Shown here one piece after another: positions 25,623 to 33,677 of a stretch of 64,000 nt of DNA. Source of the stretch: Catenuloplanes indicus (lineage in GTDB: Bacteria > Actinomycetota > Actinomycetes > Mycobacteriales > Micromonosporaceae); assembly GCF_030813715.1 (NCBI RefSeq), contig NZ_JAUSUZ010000001.1, positions 4,774,001 through 4,838,000 on the forward strand. Direction: 5' to 3'. Under the pieces are notes generated by a model. That model ran no database searches. It was given only the letters and a program-made list of their open reading frames with translations, and was not told the origin of the DNA. Position numbers and translations under genes: made by a program. The stretch's first letter is position 1. Each line of letters opens with the position of its first letter.

Positions 25623-27191
25623 ATGATTCCTCCCTCTCCGATCAGCGCGATGCCGGACACGCTGCCCGAGCCGCCCCGGCGCTGGTCCCGGCGGCAACTC
25701 CTGATCGCCGGCGCCGGACTCGCGGCCGTCGGGCTCAGCGGCTGCGGCGCCGGATTCGTGATCGGCGCGGACTCGGCCCGCGAGGCGAACCGCGGCGCGG
25801 AGGCCGGCGGCGCGGACAACCTGCTGAACTTCATCTCCCGGCCCGACCTGCACGTGCAGCGGGTGGTGGTGTCCACACCGGCGCCGGACCCGTCCGCCGG
25901 GCTGGTGTTCCTCACCCCCGCGCAGGGACGCGGTCAGTTCGGCACACTGATCGTGGACACGAACGGCGTGCCGGTGTGGTTCCGCCCGGTGCCCGCGCCG
26001 GCCACCGTCGCGATCGACCTGAAGGTTCAGAAATATCAGGACAAGCCGGTGCTGACCTGGTGGGAGGGCCTGATCGGCGGAACCGGCGGTCTCGGCATAG
26101 GACAGGGCGAGTTCGTCATCTTCGACAACCGCTACCGCGAGGTCACCCGGATCCGCGCGGACGGCGTCACCCAGGCCGACCAGCACGACCTAAAGATCAC
26201 CTCACGCGGCACCGCGCTGTTCTGGGTGTACCGCCCGATCTCCGCGGACCTCACCCCGGTCGGTGGCCCGGCCGCGGGCGCGCTGCACGACGGCGTGCTC
26301 CAGGAGGTCGACATCGCCACCGGCAAGCTGCTCATGGAGTGGCGGGCCAGCGACCACGTACCGTACGACGAGTCGTACGCGCCGCTGCCGACCGGCGACT
26401 CCGCACTGCTGCCGTACGACTACTTCCACGCGAACTCGGTGGCCGAGGACGACGACGGCAACCTGCTCATCTCCGCCCGGCACACCTGGACCGTCTACAA
26501 GGTGGACCGGTCAACCGGCGACGTGATCTGGCGGCTCGGCGGCAAGAAGAGCGACTTCCAGCTGCCACCCGAGGCCACGTTCTCCTGGCAGCACGACGCG
26601 CGCCGGCGCAGCGACGGCACCATCGGCCTGTTCGACAACGCGGCCGGCATCACCCGCGAACACGACCGCTCCCGCGGCCTGATCCTCACACTGGACGAGG
26701 ACGCCGGCACGGCCACGCTGGTCCACGAGTACGTACACCCGCGCCGGCTGTCCGCGCCCACCCAGGGCAGCATGGAGGAACGGCCGGACGGCGGCTCGTT
26801 CATCGGCTGGGGCGAGCTGCCGTACTTCACCGAGTTCGCCTCGGACGGCACCGTGCTCTTCGACGGCCGGCTCCCGTCGGACAGCCAGTCGTACCGCGCG
26901 TCCCGCGCCACCTGGACCGCCGAGCCGGCCGACCAGCCCGCCGTCGGGTTGCGCCGCGAGGCCGGCAAACTGGTCGCCTACGCCAGCTGGAACGGCGCCA
27001 CCGAGGTCGAGACGTGGCAGATCCGCGCCGGCGCCCAGCCCGGCAGCCTCGGCGTGGTCGCCGAGGGCGACCGCACCGGCTTCGAAACCGCCCTCACGGT
27101 CCCCGGCACCCCGGAATACCTCCGCGCCGACGCTTTCGCCCCCAACGGCCGCCTCCTCGGCTCCTCCGCCATCATCCCGGTCCGCGGCTGA
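25623..27191 (+). CDS. Arylsulfotransferase-family lipoprotein (Tat signal)
   Basis: A 522-aa exported protein. The twin-arginine-like signal RRWSRRQLLIAGAGL is at residues about 19-33 and a lipobox SGC at Cys41. The rest is a beta-propeller of the Arylsulfotran_2 type: DQHDLKIT, HDGVLQEVD, YDYFHANSV, WQHDARRRSDG and YRASRATW. Relatives transfer sulfate between phenolic substrates, but catalysis has not been shown for this subfamily. ATG 25623 has GGGAAG just upstream; the ATG at 25650 is an alternative. It follows the glycosyltransferase on the same strand, so they may be co-transcribed. Confidence 0.85.
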   Translation: MIPPSPISAMPDTLPEPPRRWSRRQLLIAGAGLAAVGLSGCGAGFVIGADSAREANRGAEAGGADNLLNFISRPDLHVQRVVVSTPAPDPSAGLVFLTPAQGRGQFGTLIVDTNGVPVWFRPVPAPATVAIDLKVQKYQDKPVLTWWEGLIGGTGGLGIGQGEFVIFDNRYREVTRIRADGVTQADQHDLKITSRGTALFWVYRPISADLTPVGGPAAGALHDGVLQEVDIATGKLLMEWRASDHVPYDESYAPLPTGDSALLPYDYFHANSVAEDDDGNLLISARHTWTVYKVDRSTGDVIWRLGGKKSDFQLPPEATFSWQHDARRRSDGTIGLFDNAAGITREHDRSRGLILTLDEDAGTATLVHEYVHPRRLSAPTQGSMEERPDGGSFIGWGELPYFTEFASDGTVLFDGRLPSDSQSYRASRATWTAEPADQPAVGLRREAGKLVAYASWNGATEVETWQIRAGAQPGSLGVVAEGDRTGFETALTVPGTPEYLRADAFAPNGRLLGSSAIIPVRG

Positions 27192-27203
27192 GCCGATTAC
27201 GTC

Positions 27204-27231
27204 CCTGCCGGTCCGTCAGGACCGCGGCAGG
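27204..27231. terminator. Imperfect hairpin between convergent genes
   Basis: Arms CCTGCCGGTCC / GGACCGCGGCAGG with a GTCA loop and a 2-nt bulge. It lies after the arylsulfotransferase stop and overlaps the last codons of the convergent CDP-alcohol transferase gene. There is no T tract, so it is a weak candidate. Confidence 0.4.
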
Positions 27232-27956
27232 TCGTGGGCGCGGAGGGCGTTGCGGGCGCTGAAGGCGATGCTGGTGAGGAGGAAAGCACCGTTGGTGAGG
27301 GTGAAAATGCCGATGAACCAGACCATGGCGATGGGGGCCACGGTGAGGACGGCGGCGGCGACGGCGATGATGGCGCCGTAGTCGCGGATCAGCTTCAGGA
27401 TGCGGATCGGGAGCGTGTTGGATTTCAGCATGCTGGCTGCCTGGGGGCCGGTGGCCAGGACCGAGGTGATCAGGTTGACCATCCAGCCGCCGGCGAAGAG
27501 CGCGATCAGCCAGGCGGGGGTCTCCGGTTCCTGGGCGACCGCGACCGCGGAGAGGGCGCCGACCAGCGCGATCTGGCCGGCCACGTCGCACAGGATGTCG
27601 ACGCGGGCGCCGTCGGAGCTGGTCTGGCCGGTGACCCGGGCGAGCTGGCCGTCGGCGCAGTCGAAGGCGTAGGCGAGCTGCCAGCCGGCCAGCGCGATCA
27701 GGCCGATGACCACGCCGGGCACCTGACCGGCGGCGACCGGGGCGGCGGTCACGATGACCAGGGCGGAGACGACCGCGCTGATGCCCAGGTTGAAGATGGT
27801 GAGCGTGGTCGGTGCGAGCTTCTTGCGGTAGCCGAAGAGCGCGAGTTTGGCGCCGAGTCGCTGGCTGACCGCCTCGCTGTAGAGGCCGCCGCCGCGGTTG
27901 ACGCGGTAGAAGTCGGACTCGGCCGGCTGGTGCTCAGGAGCGCTGGACTGCATCAA
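27216..27956 (-). CDS. CDP-alcohol phosphatidyltransferase family protein
   Basis: A 246-aa membrane enzyme with about six helices. The full family motif D-x2-DG-x2-AR-x8-G-x3-D-x3-D is present: Asp99, Asp102-Gly103, Ala106-Arg107, Gly116, Asp120 and Asp124. It displaces CMP from a CDP-linked alcohol with a second alcohol or phosphoalcohol. Its gene overlaps the G1P-dehydrogenase-like gene by 23 nt, which itself overlaps a cytidylyltransferase gene, so the three should act in one pathway: make a polyol phosphate, activate it with CTP and transfer it. The identity of both alcohols is unknown. Confidence 0.92.
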   Translation of the reverse strand: MMQSSAPEHQPAESDFYRVNRGGGLYSEAVSQRLGAKLALFGYRKKLAPTTLTIFNLGISAVVSALVIVTAAPVAAGQVPGVVIGLIALAGWQLAYAFDCADGQLARVTGQTSSDGARVDILCDVAGQIALVGALSAVAVAQEPETPAWLIALFAGGWMVNLITSVLATGPQAASMLKSNTLPIRILKLIRDYGAIIAVAAAVLTVAPIAMVWFIGIFTLTNGAFLLTSIAFSARNALRAHDLPRS

Positions 27957-28995
27957 CGTAGTCTGCCAGCCGCGCGCGAATCTCCTTCGTACCCATGTCC
28001 AGGTGTTCGATGATCGTATATCGGTCGGGGCGGGTGCGCGGTGCGAACGCGATGACGTCCACGAACTGTTCGTCGGTCAGGCCGAAGTCCCGGTGGGTGC
28101 GGTGCAGGCCGTGCCGGCGCAGGCAGCGGGAGATCTGCCGGAAGCGTGTCTCGTCGCCGCGCAGGAACGTGCAGAACAACGCGCCCATGCCGGCCAGTTC
28201 GCCGTGCGAGCCGGTGCGGGGGTGAAGGACGTCGACCGCGTGCATGATCTCGTGACAGCCGCCGCTGCACGGGCGGCTGGAGCCGGAGACCGCCATCGCC
28301 AAGCCGCTGGCGATCAGGCCTTCGGCGAGCACCGTGACGAAGCCGTCGTCGGTCATGTCGCCGGGATGGCTGAGCAGCGCCTCCGCGCCCATCCGGGCCA
28401 GTGACGCGGACAGTCCGTCGACCGGTTCGCCGCGGATGTCCCGGGCGAGTTCCCAGTCGGCGAGCGCGCTGAGGTTGCTGAGCACGTCGCCGATCCCGCC
28501 GCGGTTGTAGCGGGACGGGCCGGACTCGACGAAGTCCAGGTCGACGATGACCGCGATCGGGATGTGCACGCCGTACGAGCCCTTGATCCCGTCGTTGACC
28601 AGGCTCGCGACCGGTGAGCCGATGCCGTCGTTGGCGAGGCTGGTGGCGACCGACACCATCGGGATGCCGTAGCGGGTGGCCGCGTACTTCGCGGTGTCCA
28701 GCGTGGTGCCGCCGCCGATCCCGACCACCGCGTCGTACGACCGGGCACGCAGCTTCGCAGCCAGCTCGTTCGCGCTGTCCAGCGTGCCACCGGAGACCGT
28801 GAAGATGTCGGCCGCGCCGAGGCTGGGCCGGATCAGGTCGGCGACCCGCGCGCCGACGCCGTGCCCGACCACCACGGCCACGTCGCCGCCGGCGGATATC
28901 CGGCCGTCCGCGAGGATCCGGCCGAGGTCGGCCACGGCACCGCGGCGCACGTCGACGTGCAGCGGTGTGAGGATCGTGCGGGCTAGTAGCGGCAT
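27934..28995 (-). CDS. Glycerol-1-phosphate dehydrogenase-like (AraM/EgsA family) enzyme
   Basis: A 353-aa NAD(P)-dependent metal dehydrogenase. Signatures of the sn-glycerol-1-phosphate dehydrogenase branch are clear: GIGGGTTLDTAK (93-104, nucleotide binding), SLANDGIGSPVAS (119-131), probable metal ligands Asp170, His248 (SSRPCSGGCHEIMH) and His264 (HPRTGSHGELAG). The family reduces dihydroxyacetone phosphate to sn-glycerol-1-phosphate, the archaeal-type backbone, also made by Bacillus AraM. It overlaps the genes on both sides (13 and 23 nt). Another sugar or polyol phosphate could be the true product. Confidence 0.88.
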   Translation of the reverse strand: MPLLARTILTPLHVDVRRGAVADLGRILADGRISAGGDVAVVVGHGVGARVADLIRPSLGAADIFTVSGGTLDSANELAAKLRARSYDAVVGIGGGTTLDTAKYAATRYGIPMVSVATSLANDGIGSPVASLVNDGIKGSYGVHIPIAVIVDLDFVESGPSRYNRGGIGDVLSNLSALADWELARDIRGEPVDGLSASLARMGAEALLSHPGDMTDDGFVTVLAEGLIASGLAMAVSGSSRPCSGGCHEIMHAVDVLHPRTGSHGELAGMGALFCTFLRGDETRFRQISRCLRRHGLHRTHRDFGLTDEQFVDVIAFAPRTRPDRYTIIEHLDMGTKEIRARLADYVDAVQRS

Positions 28996-29720
28996 GCGAT
29001 GGCCCGGGCGCGCGCCAGGTCGTCGTGGTCGTCCACCTCGACCCAGGGGACGTCGCCGATGTCCGCGTACCGGATCGCGCCGCCGCGGTCCGCGTACTCC
29101 TGGAAGCCGTCCTCGTAGTAAAGGTGCGGGTCGCGGCGCCAGACCGTCTCCAGCGCGTCCGCGAGGCCACCGGCCGCGGCCGGCGAGATGAGCGAGACGC
29201 CGATGTACTCGCCGGTCGCCGCGGCCGGGTCCATCAGCTTGGTGATCCGGCTAAGGCGCCCGTCGGGCGAAAAATCGGCTTTCATCTCCTCGGCGGCGAG
29301 TTGCTTCGCGGTGTCCAGCGCCAGCACGATCGACGGGCCGCGCGCGGCCAGCAGCGTCTTCTGCACGCCGGCCGGGTGCACGGTGTCGCCGTTGACCAGC
29401 ATCGCACCGTCCGCGAAGTGGTCTCGGGCGCACCAGAGCGAGTACGCGTTGTTCCACTCCTCGGCCCGGTCGTTGTGCACCAGCGTCAGCCGTACCCCGT
29501 GACGATCCTGAAGTTGATCCACGCGGGCCGCGACGGCGTCAGCGCGGTAGCCCACCACGATCGTCACGGCGGACAGGCCCACGGACGCCAGGTTGCGCAG
29601 CGCGATGTCCAGGATCGTGGTCTCGCCGTCCACCGGTACGAGCGCCTTCGGCAGCTCATCGGTGTACGGGCGCAGACGTCGTCCGGCACCGGCAGCGAGC
29701 ACGAGACCGATCATTCCCAT
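28983..29720 (-). CDS. LicC/IPCT-like nucleotidyltransferase
   Basis: A 245-aa NTP transferase with the G-x-G-x-R-x(n)-K signature LAAGAGRRLRPYT...PKALVPV at the N terminus, the LicC-like EEWNNAYSLWCARDHF and the metal-binding VNGDTV and EVDDHDDLARA. Relatives are CTP:phosphocholine, CTP:inositol-1-phosphate and sugar-1-phosphate nucleotidyltransferases. In this operon it most plausibly makes the CDP-polyol consumed by the CDP-alcohol transferase. It overlaps the dehydrogenase gene by 13 nt. ATG 29714 is an alternative start. Confidence 0.88.
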   Translation of the reverse strand: MGMIGLVLAAGAGRRLRPYTDELPKALVPVDGETTILDIALRNLASVGLSAVTIVVGYRADAVAARVDQLQDRHGVRLTLVHNDRAEEWNNAYSLWCARDHFADGAMLVNGDTVHPAGVQKTLLAARGPSIVLALDTAKQLAAEEMKADFSPDGRLSRITKLMDPAAATGEYIGVSLISPAAAGGLADALETVWRRDPHLYYEDGFQEYADRGGAIRYADIGDVPWVEVDDHDDLARARAIACRY

Positions 29721-29741
29721 ACCGAGAACAACGACCGACCG

Positions 29742-30209
29742 TCAGAAACCGAACACCCGGAGCATGGCGAACCCGTCCGCGACGATCCGCCGGATCGTGT
29801 CGTCGTCCGGCCGGTTCTCGTCCAGCAGATCCAGCTCGGTCTCGGTGACCCAGGCGAAGTCGGTGTGCTTGCCCGCCTCCAGCCGCGGCCGGGTCAGGTC
29901 GCCGTCCACCCGGCAGAGGTAGTCGGTCTCCAGCCGGTAGAGCCCGTCGTCACCCTTCCAGGTGTGCTCGCCGACCGTGCCGAGCACGTGCGACAGGATC
30001 CAGCCGGTCTCCTCGCGGACCTCGCGGTGCAGCGCCTCCTCGACGCTCTCCCCCGCCTCCACATGGCCGCCGACGATGTCCCAGGTGTCCGGGAACAACC
30101 GCCGGTCCGCCGACCGCCGCTGCACGAAGATCCGGCCGTCGTCGTCGACGATCAGCGCACCGGCGCAGAGCAGCGGGTCCGCGGGCGTCCGGCCGGAGGG
30201 CGATGTCAC
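29742..30209 (-). CDS. Nudix hydrolase
   Basis: A 155-aa enzyme with a complete Nudix box at residues 48-70 (GHVEAGESVEEALHREV followed by REETGW), which binds Mg2+ and cleaves nucleoside diphosphates linked to another group. It lies 21 nt upstream of the cytidylyltransferase gene on the same strand and could clear CDP or sugar nucleotides, or simply be a housekeeping neighbour. It starts with GTG; TAATCT (30217-30222, minus) is 7 nt upstream, suggesting a leaderless mRNA. Confidence 0.92.
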   Translation of the reverse strand: MTSPSGRTPADPLLCAGALIVDDDGRIFVQRRSADRRLFPDTWDIVGGHVEAGESVEEALHREVREETGWILSHVLGTVGEHTWKGDDGLYRLETDYLCRVDGDLTRPRLEAGKHTDFAWVTETELDLLDENRPDDDTIRRIVADGFAMLRVFGF

Positions 30210-30216
30210 GGACGTG

Positions 30217-30222
30217 AGATTA
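30217..30222 (-). promoter_or_regulatory. -10 hexamer TAATCT (leaderless candidate)
   Basis: On the minus strand it ends 7 nt before the Nudix GTG start, so transcription would begin at the start codon of the Nudix gene, the likely first gene of the cassette. Confidence 0.5.
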
Positions 30223-30310
30223 GCGGAACCCGGCGCTCTTGCCGCTCCGCCTGCGCATTCGCAACCATGAGGGACAGCACGAACAGCAGCCGTATCAAGG
30301 GAGATGCGCC

Positions 30311-30703
30311 ATGCACGTTCGCGATGCCATGTCCGCCCTGGTGCTCACGCTGGGGCCCGATCACACACTCCGCCAGGCGGCCACGATGATGGCCGACCGT
30401 GGCATCGGCTCCGCCGTGATCCTCGACCCGGACGGCGAGGGCGTGGGGATCATGACCGAACGGGACCTGCTCAAGGCGATCGGCGCCGGGCTGGACCCGG
30501 ATATCGAACGCATCGGCGGTCACCTGACCTGGGACGTCGTCTACGCGAGCCCACGCTGGACGCTGGAGGAGGCCGCGCTCGCGATGGCCCGCGGCGGTTT
30601 CCGGCACCTGGTCGTGCTGGACGGCGACGAGGTCCTCGGCGTGATCTCGGTCCGCGACATCATGCGCGTCTGGGCGCGGGAAAGATCCTTGAAAACCTCC
30701 TGA
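30311..30703 (+). CDS. Tandem CBS-domain protein
   Basis: A 130-aa protein of two CBS domains (MHVRDAMSALVLTLGPDHT and GVGIMTERDLLKAIGAG; then DVVYASPRWTLEEAALAMA and GVISVRDIMRVWA). Such pairs bind adenine nucleotides and regulate enzymes or channels. There is no attached catalytic domain, so it is likely a free regulatory module. ATG 30311 was chosen because AGGGAG lies 7 nt upstream; the earlier in-frame codon at 30239 lies in noncoding-looking sequence. Confidence 0.9.
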   Translation: MHVRDAMSALVLTLGPDHTLRQAATMMADRGIGSAVILDPDGEGVGIMTERDLLKAIGAGLDPDIERIGGHLTWDVVYASPRWTLEEAALAMARGGFRHLVVLDGDEVLGVISVRDIMRVWARERSLKTS

Positions 30704-30814
30704 CGGTACGGGTGGCGCCGGTCGCTTTCTGCGGCCGGTGCACCCGTCCCCGCCGCTTTTTCCGAGGGCTTTCACCAGTCGGGAACGGGCATGGGGAAGA
30801 TCATGCCTGGCTCG

Positions 30815-30820
30815 TAAGCT
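30815..30820 (+). promoter_or_regulatory. -10 hexamer TAAGCT (leaderless candidate)
   Basis: It ends 7 nt before ATG 30828 of the aminotransferase gene; no Shine-Dalgarno is present. Confidence 0.5.
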
Positions 30821-30827
30821 GTAGCGC

Positions 30828-31922
30828 ATGACCGCTGAGCAGCTGATCTCCTTCGCCCGTGGCGCACCCTCCCTCGACATCGTGGACATCGAGGGTCTGA
30901 AGGCCGCGGCGGTGCGTGCGTTCGACGCCGACCCGGCGGGCATCTCCGCCTACGGCACCTCGGTGGGTTACGTCCCGCTCCGGAAGTGGATCGCGGAGAA
31001 GCACGGCGTCGCGCCGGAGCAGGTGCTGATCACGAACGGATCGCTGCAGGCCGACGCGTTCCTCTTCGACCACCTGGTCAAGGCCGGTGACGCGGTCGTG
31101 GTGGAGAAGCCGACGTACGACCGGACGCTGCTCAACCTGCAGAACCTGGGCGGCAAGGTGCACCAGGTGACACTGGACGTGGACGGCATCGACACCGCGG
31201 AGCTGCGCGCGCTGCTGGAGTCCGGCGTGCGCCCGACGCTCGCCCACATCATCCCGAACTACCAGAACCCGGCCGGTGTGACGCTCTCCCTGGAGCGCCG
31301 CCGTGAGCTGCTGGCGCTGGCCAAGGAGTTCGGCTTCACGATCTTCGAGGACGACCCGTACGCGGACATCCGGTTCCGCGGCGAGGCGCTGCCGTCGATG
31401 CTGTCGATGGACACCGAGGGCGTGGTCGTGCACGCGTCCAGCTTCACCAAGACGGTCTGCCCCGGCGTGCGCGTCGGCTACCTGGTCGGTCCCGCGAAGC
31501 TGATCGGTGACATCGCGAAGCGCGCGACGAACCTCTACATCTCGCCCGGCATGGTGTCCGAGGCGATCGTGCACCAGTTCTGCGTGTCCGGCGACATCGA
31601 CCGGTCGATCGCGACGGTCAGCGCGGCGCTGGGCGAGCGGGCCCGGGTGCTGGCCGAGTCGCTGCGCGCGCACATCCCGGGCGTGCGGTTCACCGAGCCG
31701 GACGGCGGTTACTTCCTCTGGATCGACCTGCCCGACGACGTGTACGTGGACAAGCTGCTCCCGGCCGCGGCCGAGCGCGGCGTGGCGGTCGTGAAGGGCA
31801 CGGACTTCCTGCTCGAGGGCGGCGAGCACTCGCTGCGGCTGGCGTTCTCCGCGGTGACCGTGGACCAGATCGACGAGGGCGTGCGCCGGCTGGCCGCCGC
31901 GATCGACGCGGTGCGGGGCTGA
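30828..31922 (+). CDS. PLP-dependent aminotransferase (fold type I, LysN/MocR-like)
   Basis: A 364-aa aminotransferase. Substrate and cofactor motifs include ISAYGTSVGYVPLRKWI, the ring-stacking YDRT region, NYQNPAGVTLS, the Asp of EDDPYAD that pairs with the pyridine nitrogen, and the Schiff-base Lys208 in SSFTKTVCPGVRVGYL. It resembles 2-aminoadipate or aromatic aminotransferases and the catalytic half of MocR regulators, but has no HTH. The substrate cannot be fixed from sequence. It is monocistronic by layout, followed by a hairpin and a tandem-repeat region. Confidence 0.92.
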   Translation: MTAEQLISFARGAPSLDIVDIEGLKAAAVRAFDADPAGISAYGTSVGYVPLRKWIAEKHGVAPEQVLITNGSLQADAFLFDHLVKAGDAVVVEKPTYDRTLLNLQNLGGKVHQVTLDVDGIDTAELRALLESGVRPTLAHIIPNYQNPAGVTLSLERRRELLALAKEFGFTIFEDDPYADIRFRGEALPSMLSMDTEGVVVHASSFTKTVCPGVRVGYLVGPAKLIGDIAKRATNLYISPGMVSEAIVHQFCVSGDIDRSIATVSAALGERARVLAESLRAHIPGVRFTEPDGGYFLWIDLPDDVYVDKLLPAAAERGVAVVKGTDFLLEGGEHSLRLAFSAVTVDQIDEGVRRLAAAIDAVRG

Positions 31923-31996
31923 AAATAGTGCGCACTAACGCCTGACAGCACCAAAAGGTGCCCTCTTGATCTGTCGGGTTTACGACAATGTGCGGT

Positions 31997-32032
31997 CAGG
32001 CCCGGTCCGGGGTTTCCTTCGGGCCGGGCCTG
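31997..32032 (+). terminator. Terminator-like hairpin after aminotransferase
   Basis: Arms CAGGCCCGGTCCG / CGGGCCGGGCCTG (one mismatch) with a 10-nt loop. It lies 75 nt after the stop; there is no T tract. Confidence 0.55.
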
Positions 32033-32095
32033 CCGCCACAATGCGGGAGGCCAATCGCCATGCGATGGCCCACATAGACATAACCCCGCCCCCTT

Positions 32096-32415
32096 GGCGC
32101 CGGGTGGACCGATCCGCACCCCCCACCCCCCAAAGCGGCCGGTCCACCCGGCGCCACCCCTCCCGCCATGCGTCACGCACACCGGCGGCGGAACTCCCCC
32201 CGCGCAGCATCCCCTCTGAAGGCGCCGGGTGGACCGATCCGCACCCCCCACCCCCCAAAGCGGCCGGTCCACCCGGCGCCACCCCTCCCGCCATGCGTCA
32301 CGCACACCGGCGGCGGAACTCCCCCCGCGCAGCATCCCCTCTGAAGGCGCCGGGTGGACCGATCCGCACCCCCCACCCCCCAAAGCGGCCGGTCCACCCG
32401 GCGCCACCCCTCCCG
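32096..32415. repeat. 125-bp tandem repeat with internal hairpins (2.6 copies)
   Basis: Copies begin at 32096, 32221 and 32346. The first two are identical over 125 bp and the third matches for 70 bp. Each copy holds a perfect 16-bp inverted repeat GGCGCCGGGTGGACCG / CGGTCCACCCGGCGCC (first copy 32096-32111 and 32140-32155) around a C-rich loop. Identity between copies indicates recent amplification, and copy number may vary between strains. Confidence 0.92.
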
Positions 32416-32469
32416 TCGAGAAGCCCCGCGCGTAATGTCCATGCGGGATACGACGAGGGGGTGAAGCGG

Positions 32470-33615
32470 ATGGCTGAGCGGAACAATCCGGCAGCTGGCG
32501 GCAACGGACACTCGGGGGGACGCTCCCGAACGTGGACGGCGCCGGTCAGGGCGATGACCCGGATCATCGGGGCCGACGGCTCGCCGCCGCCCACACCCAC
32601 GAACGACGTGGTGCGCAGCGCGGTCGTGGACTGCGCGCTCTACGTCGACGGCGTGCGTCAGGAGGGCCCGCAGGACTACGCGTCCGCGCTGGCCGCGGCC
32701 CGGGAGCAGCCGAACGCGTTCGTCTGGCTGGGCCTGCACGAACCGAGCGAGGCCGAGATGGCGCCGATCGCGGAGGCCTACGGGCTGCACGAACTCGCGG
32801 TCGAGGACGCGATCAAGGCGGAGCAGCGGCCGAAGCTGGAACGCTTCAACGACGTGGTGTTCCTGGTTTGCCGCACCGCGCGATACCTGGAGCACGGCCG
32901 GCTGACCGAGCACTCCGAGGTGGTGGAGACCGGCCAGGTACTGATCTTCATCGGCCCGGCCTTCGTGATCACGGTCCGGCACGGCAACGCCTCGAAGCTC
33001 TCGCCGGTCCGCGCGGACCTGGAGGCGCGGCAGGAGCTGCTGGCCCAGGGCCCGTGGGCGGTCGCGTACGCGGTCACCGACCGGATCGTCGACCACTACA
33101 TCGAGGTTGCGGACGGCATCGAGGACGACCTGGACGCGCTGGAGGAGGACGTCTTCTCCCGCGCCGGCACCAGCAGCATCCAGTCGATCTACCAGCTCAA
33201 ACGTGAGCTGGTGGAGTTCCGGCGCGCGGTGGTGCCGTTCCAGCGGCCGCTGCTCACGCTGACCTCGGACGCCAGCCGCGGCACCGTGCCGAAGGAGATC
33301 CGTCGCTACTTCCGGGACGTGCAGGACCATCTCAGCCGCACGATCGAGCAGGTCACCGCGAACGACGACCTGCTCAACTCGATCCTGCAGGCGCGGCTCG
33401 CGCAGGTCTCGGTCGACCAGAACAACGACATGCGGAAGATCGCCGCCTGGGCCGCGATCGCCACGGTCTGGACCGCGGCCGCGGGCATCTACGGCATGAA
33501 CTTCAAGTTCATGCCGGAGCTGGAGTGGCGCTACTCGTACCCGGTCCTGATCACGCTGTTGGTAATCACCTCGGCCACGCTCTACCGCCTGTTCCGGCGC
33601 AACGGATGGCTCTAG
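32470..33615 (+). CDS. corA: CorA-family magnesium/cobalt transporter
   Basis: A 381-aa CorA-type channel. A large cytoplasmic N-terminal domain ends in a long helix (RYFRDVQDHLSRTIEQV). Two C-terminal membrane segments are present, with the pore signature YGMNF after the first. The extracellular loop ELEWRYSYP is acidic, as expected for cation attraction. ATG 32470 has GAGGGGG 8 nt upstream; in-frame codons further upstream fall in the tandem repeat. The N-terminal 45 residues are low-complexity and specific to this branch. It is followed by a perfect palindromic terminator. Confidence 0.94.
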   Translation: MAERNNPAAGGNGHSGGRSRTWTAPVRAMTRIIGADGSPPPTPTNDVVRSAVVDCALYVDGVRQEGPQDYASALAAAREQPNAFVWLGLHEPSEAEMAPIAEAYGLHELAVEDAIKAEQRPKLERFNDVVFLVCRTARYLEHGRLTEHSEVVETGQVLIFIGPAFVITVRHGNASKLSPVRADLEARQELLAQGPWAVAYAVTDRIVDHYIEVADGIEDDLDALEEDVFSRAGTSSIQSIYQLKRELVEFRRAVVPFQRPLLTLTSDASRGTVPKEIRRYFRDVQDHLSRTIEQVTANDDLLNSILQARLAQVSVDQNNDMRKIAAWAAIATVWTAAAGIYGMNFKFMPELEWRYSYPVLITLLVITSATLYRLFRRNGWL

Positions 33616-33631
33616 AAAACTGATCGTGAAA

Positions 33632-33663
33632 ACCGGCCGGGGGTACGCGTACCCCCGGCCGGT
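33632..33663. terminator. 32-bp perfect palindrome, bidirectional terminator
   Basis: ACCGGCCGGGGGTACG and its exact complement, centred between convergent corA and the gene at 33678, with TCTTGC following on the plus strand and TTTTCACG on the minus strand. It fits a bidirectional terminator. Confidence 0.8.
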
Positions 33664-33677
33664 CTTGCTCTGGTTCG

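Larger units (their letters stand above)
31923..32469. other. Gene-free region with terminator and 125-bp tandem repeats
   Basis: About 550 bp between the aminotransferase and corA. It holds a terminator-like hairpin (31997-32032), a 125-bp tandem repeat (32096-32415) and, near its end, the corA ribosome site. Long open frames crossing it arise from the repeat and are not taken as genes. Confidence 0.75.

Noticed and set aside
24414-30209. Whole 24-30 kb block as one biosynthetic gene cluster
   Set aside because: The genes are on both strands with a terminator-like hairpin at 27204-27231 between the two halves, so a single cluster is not supported; only the minus-strand cassette is treated as one unit.
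32096-32415. Tandem repeat as part of a Pro-rich protein (long open frames cross it on both strands)
   Set aside because: The period of 125 is not a multiple of three, so a protein repeat would change frame with each unit; corA has a good start downstream.
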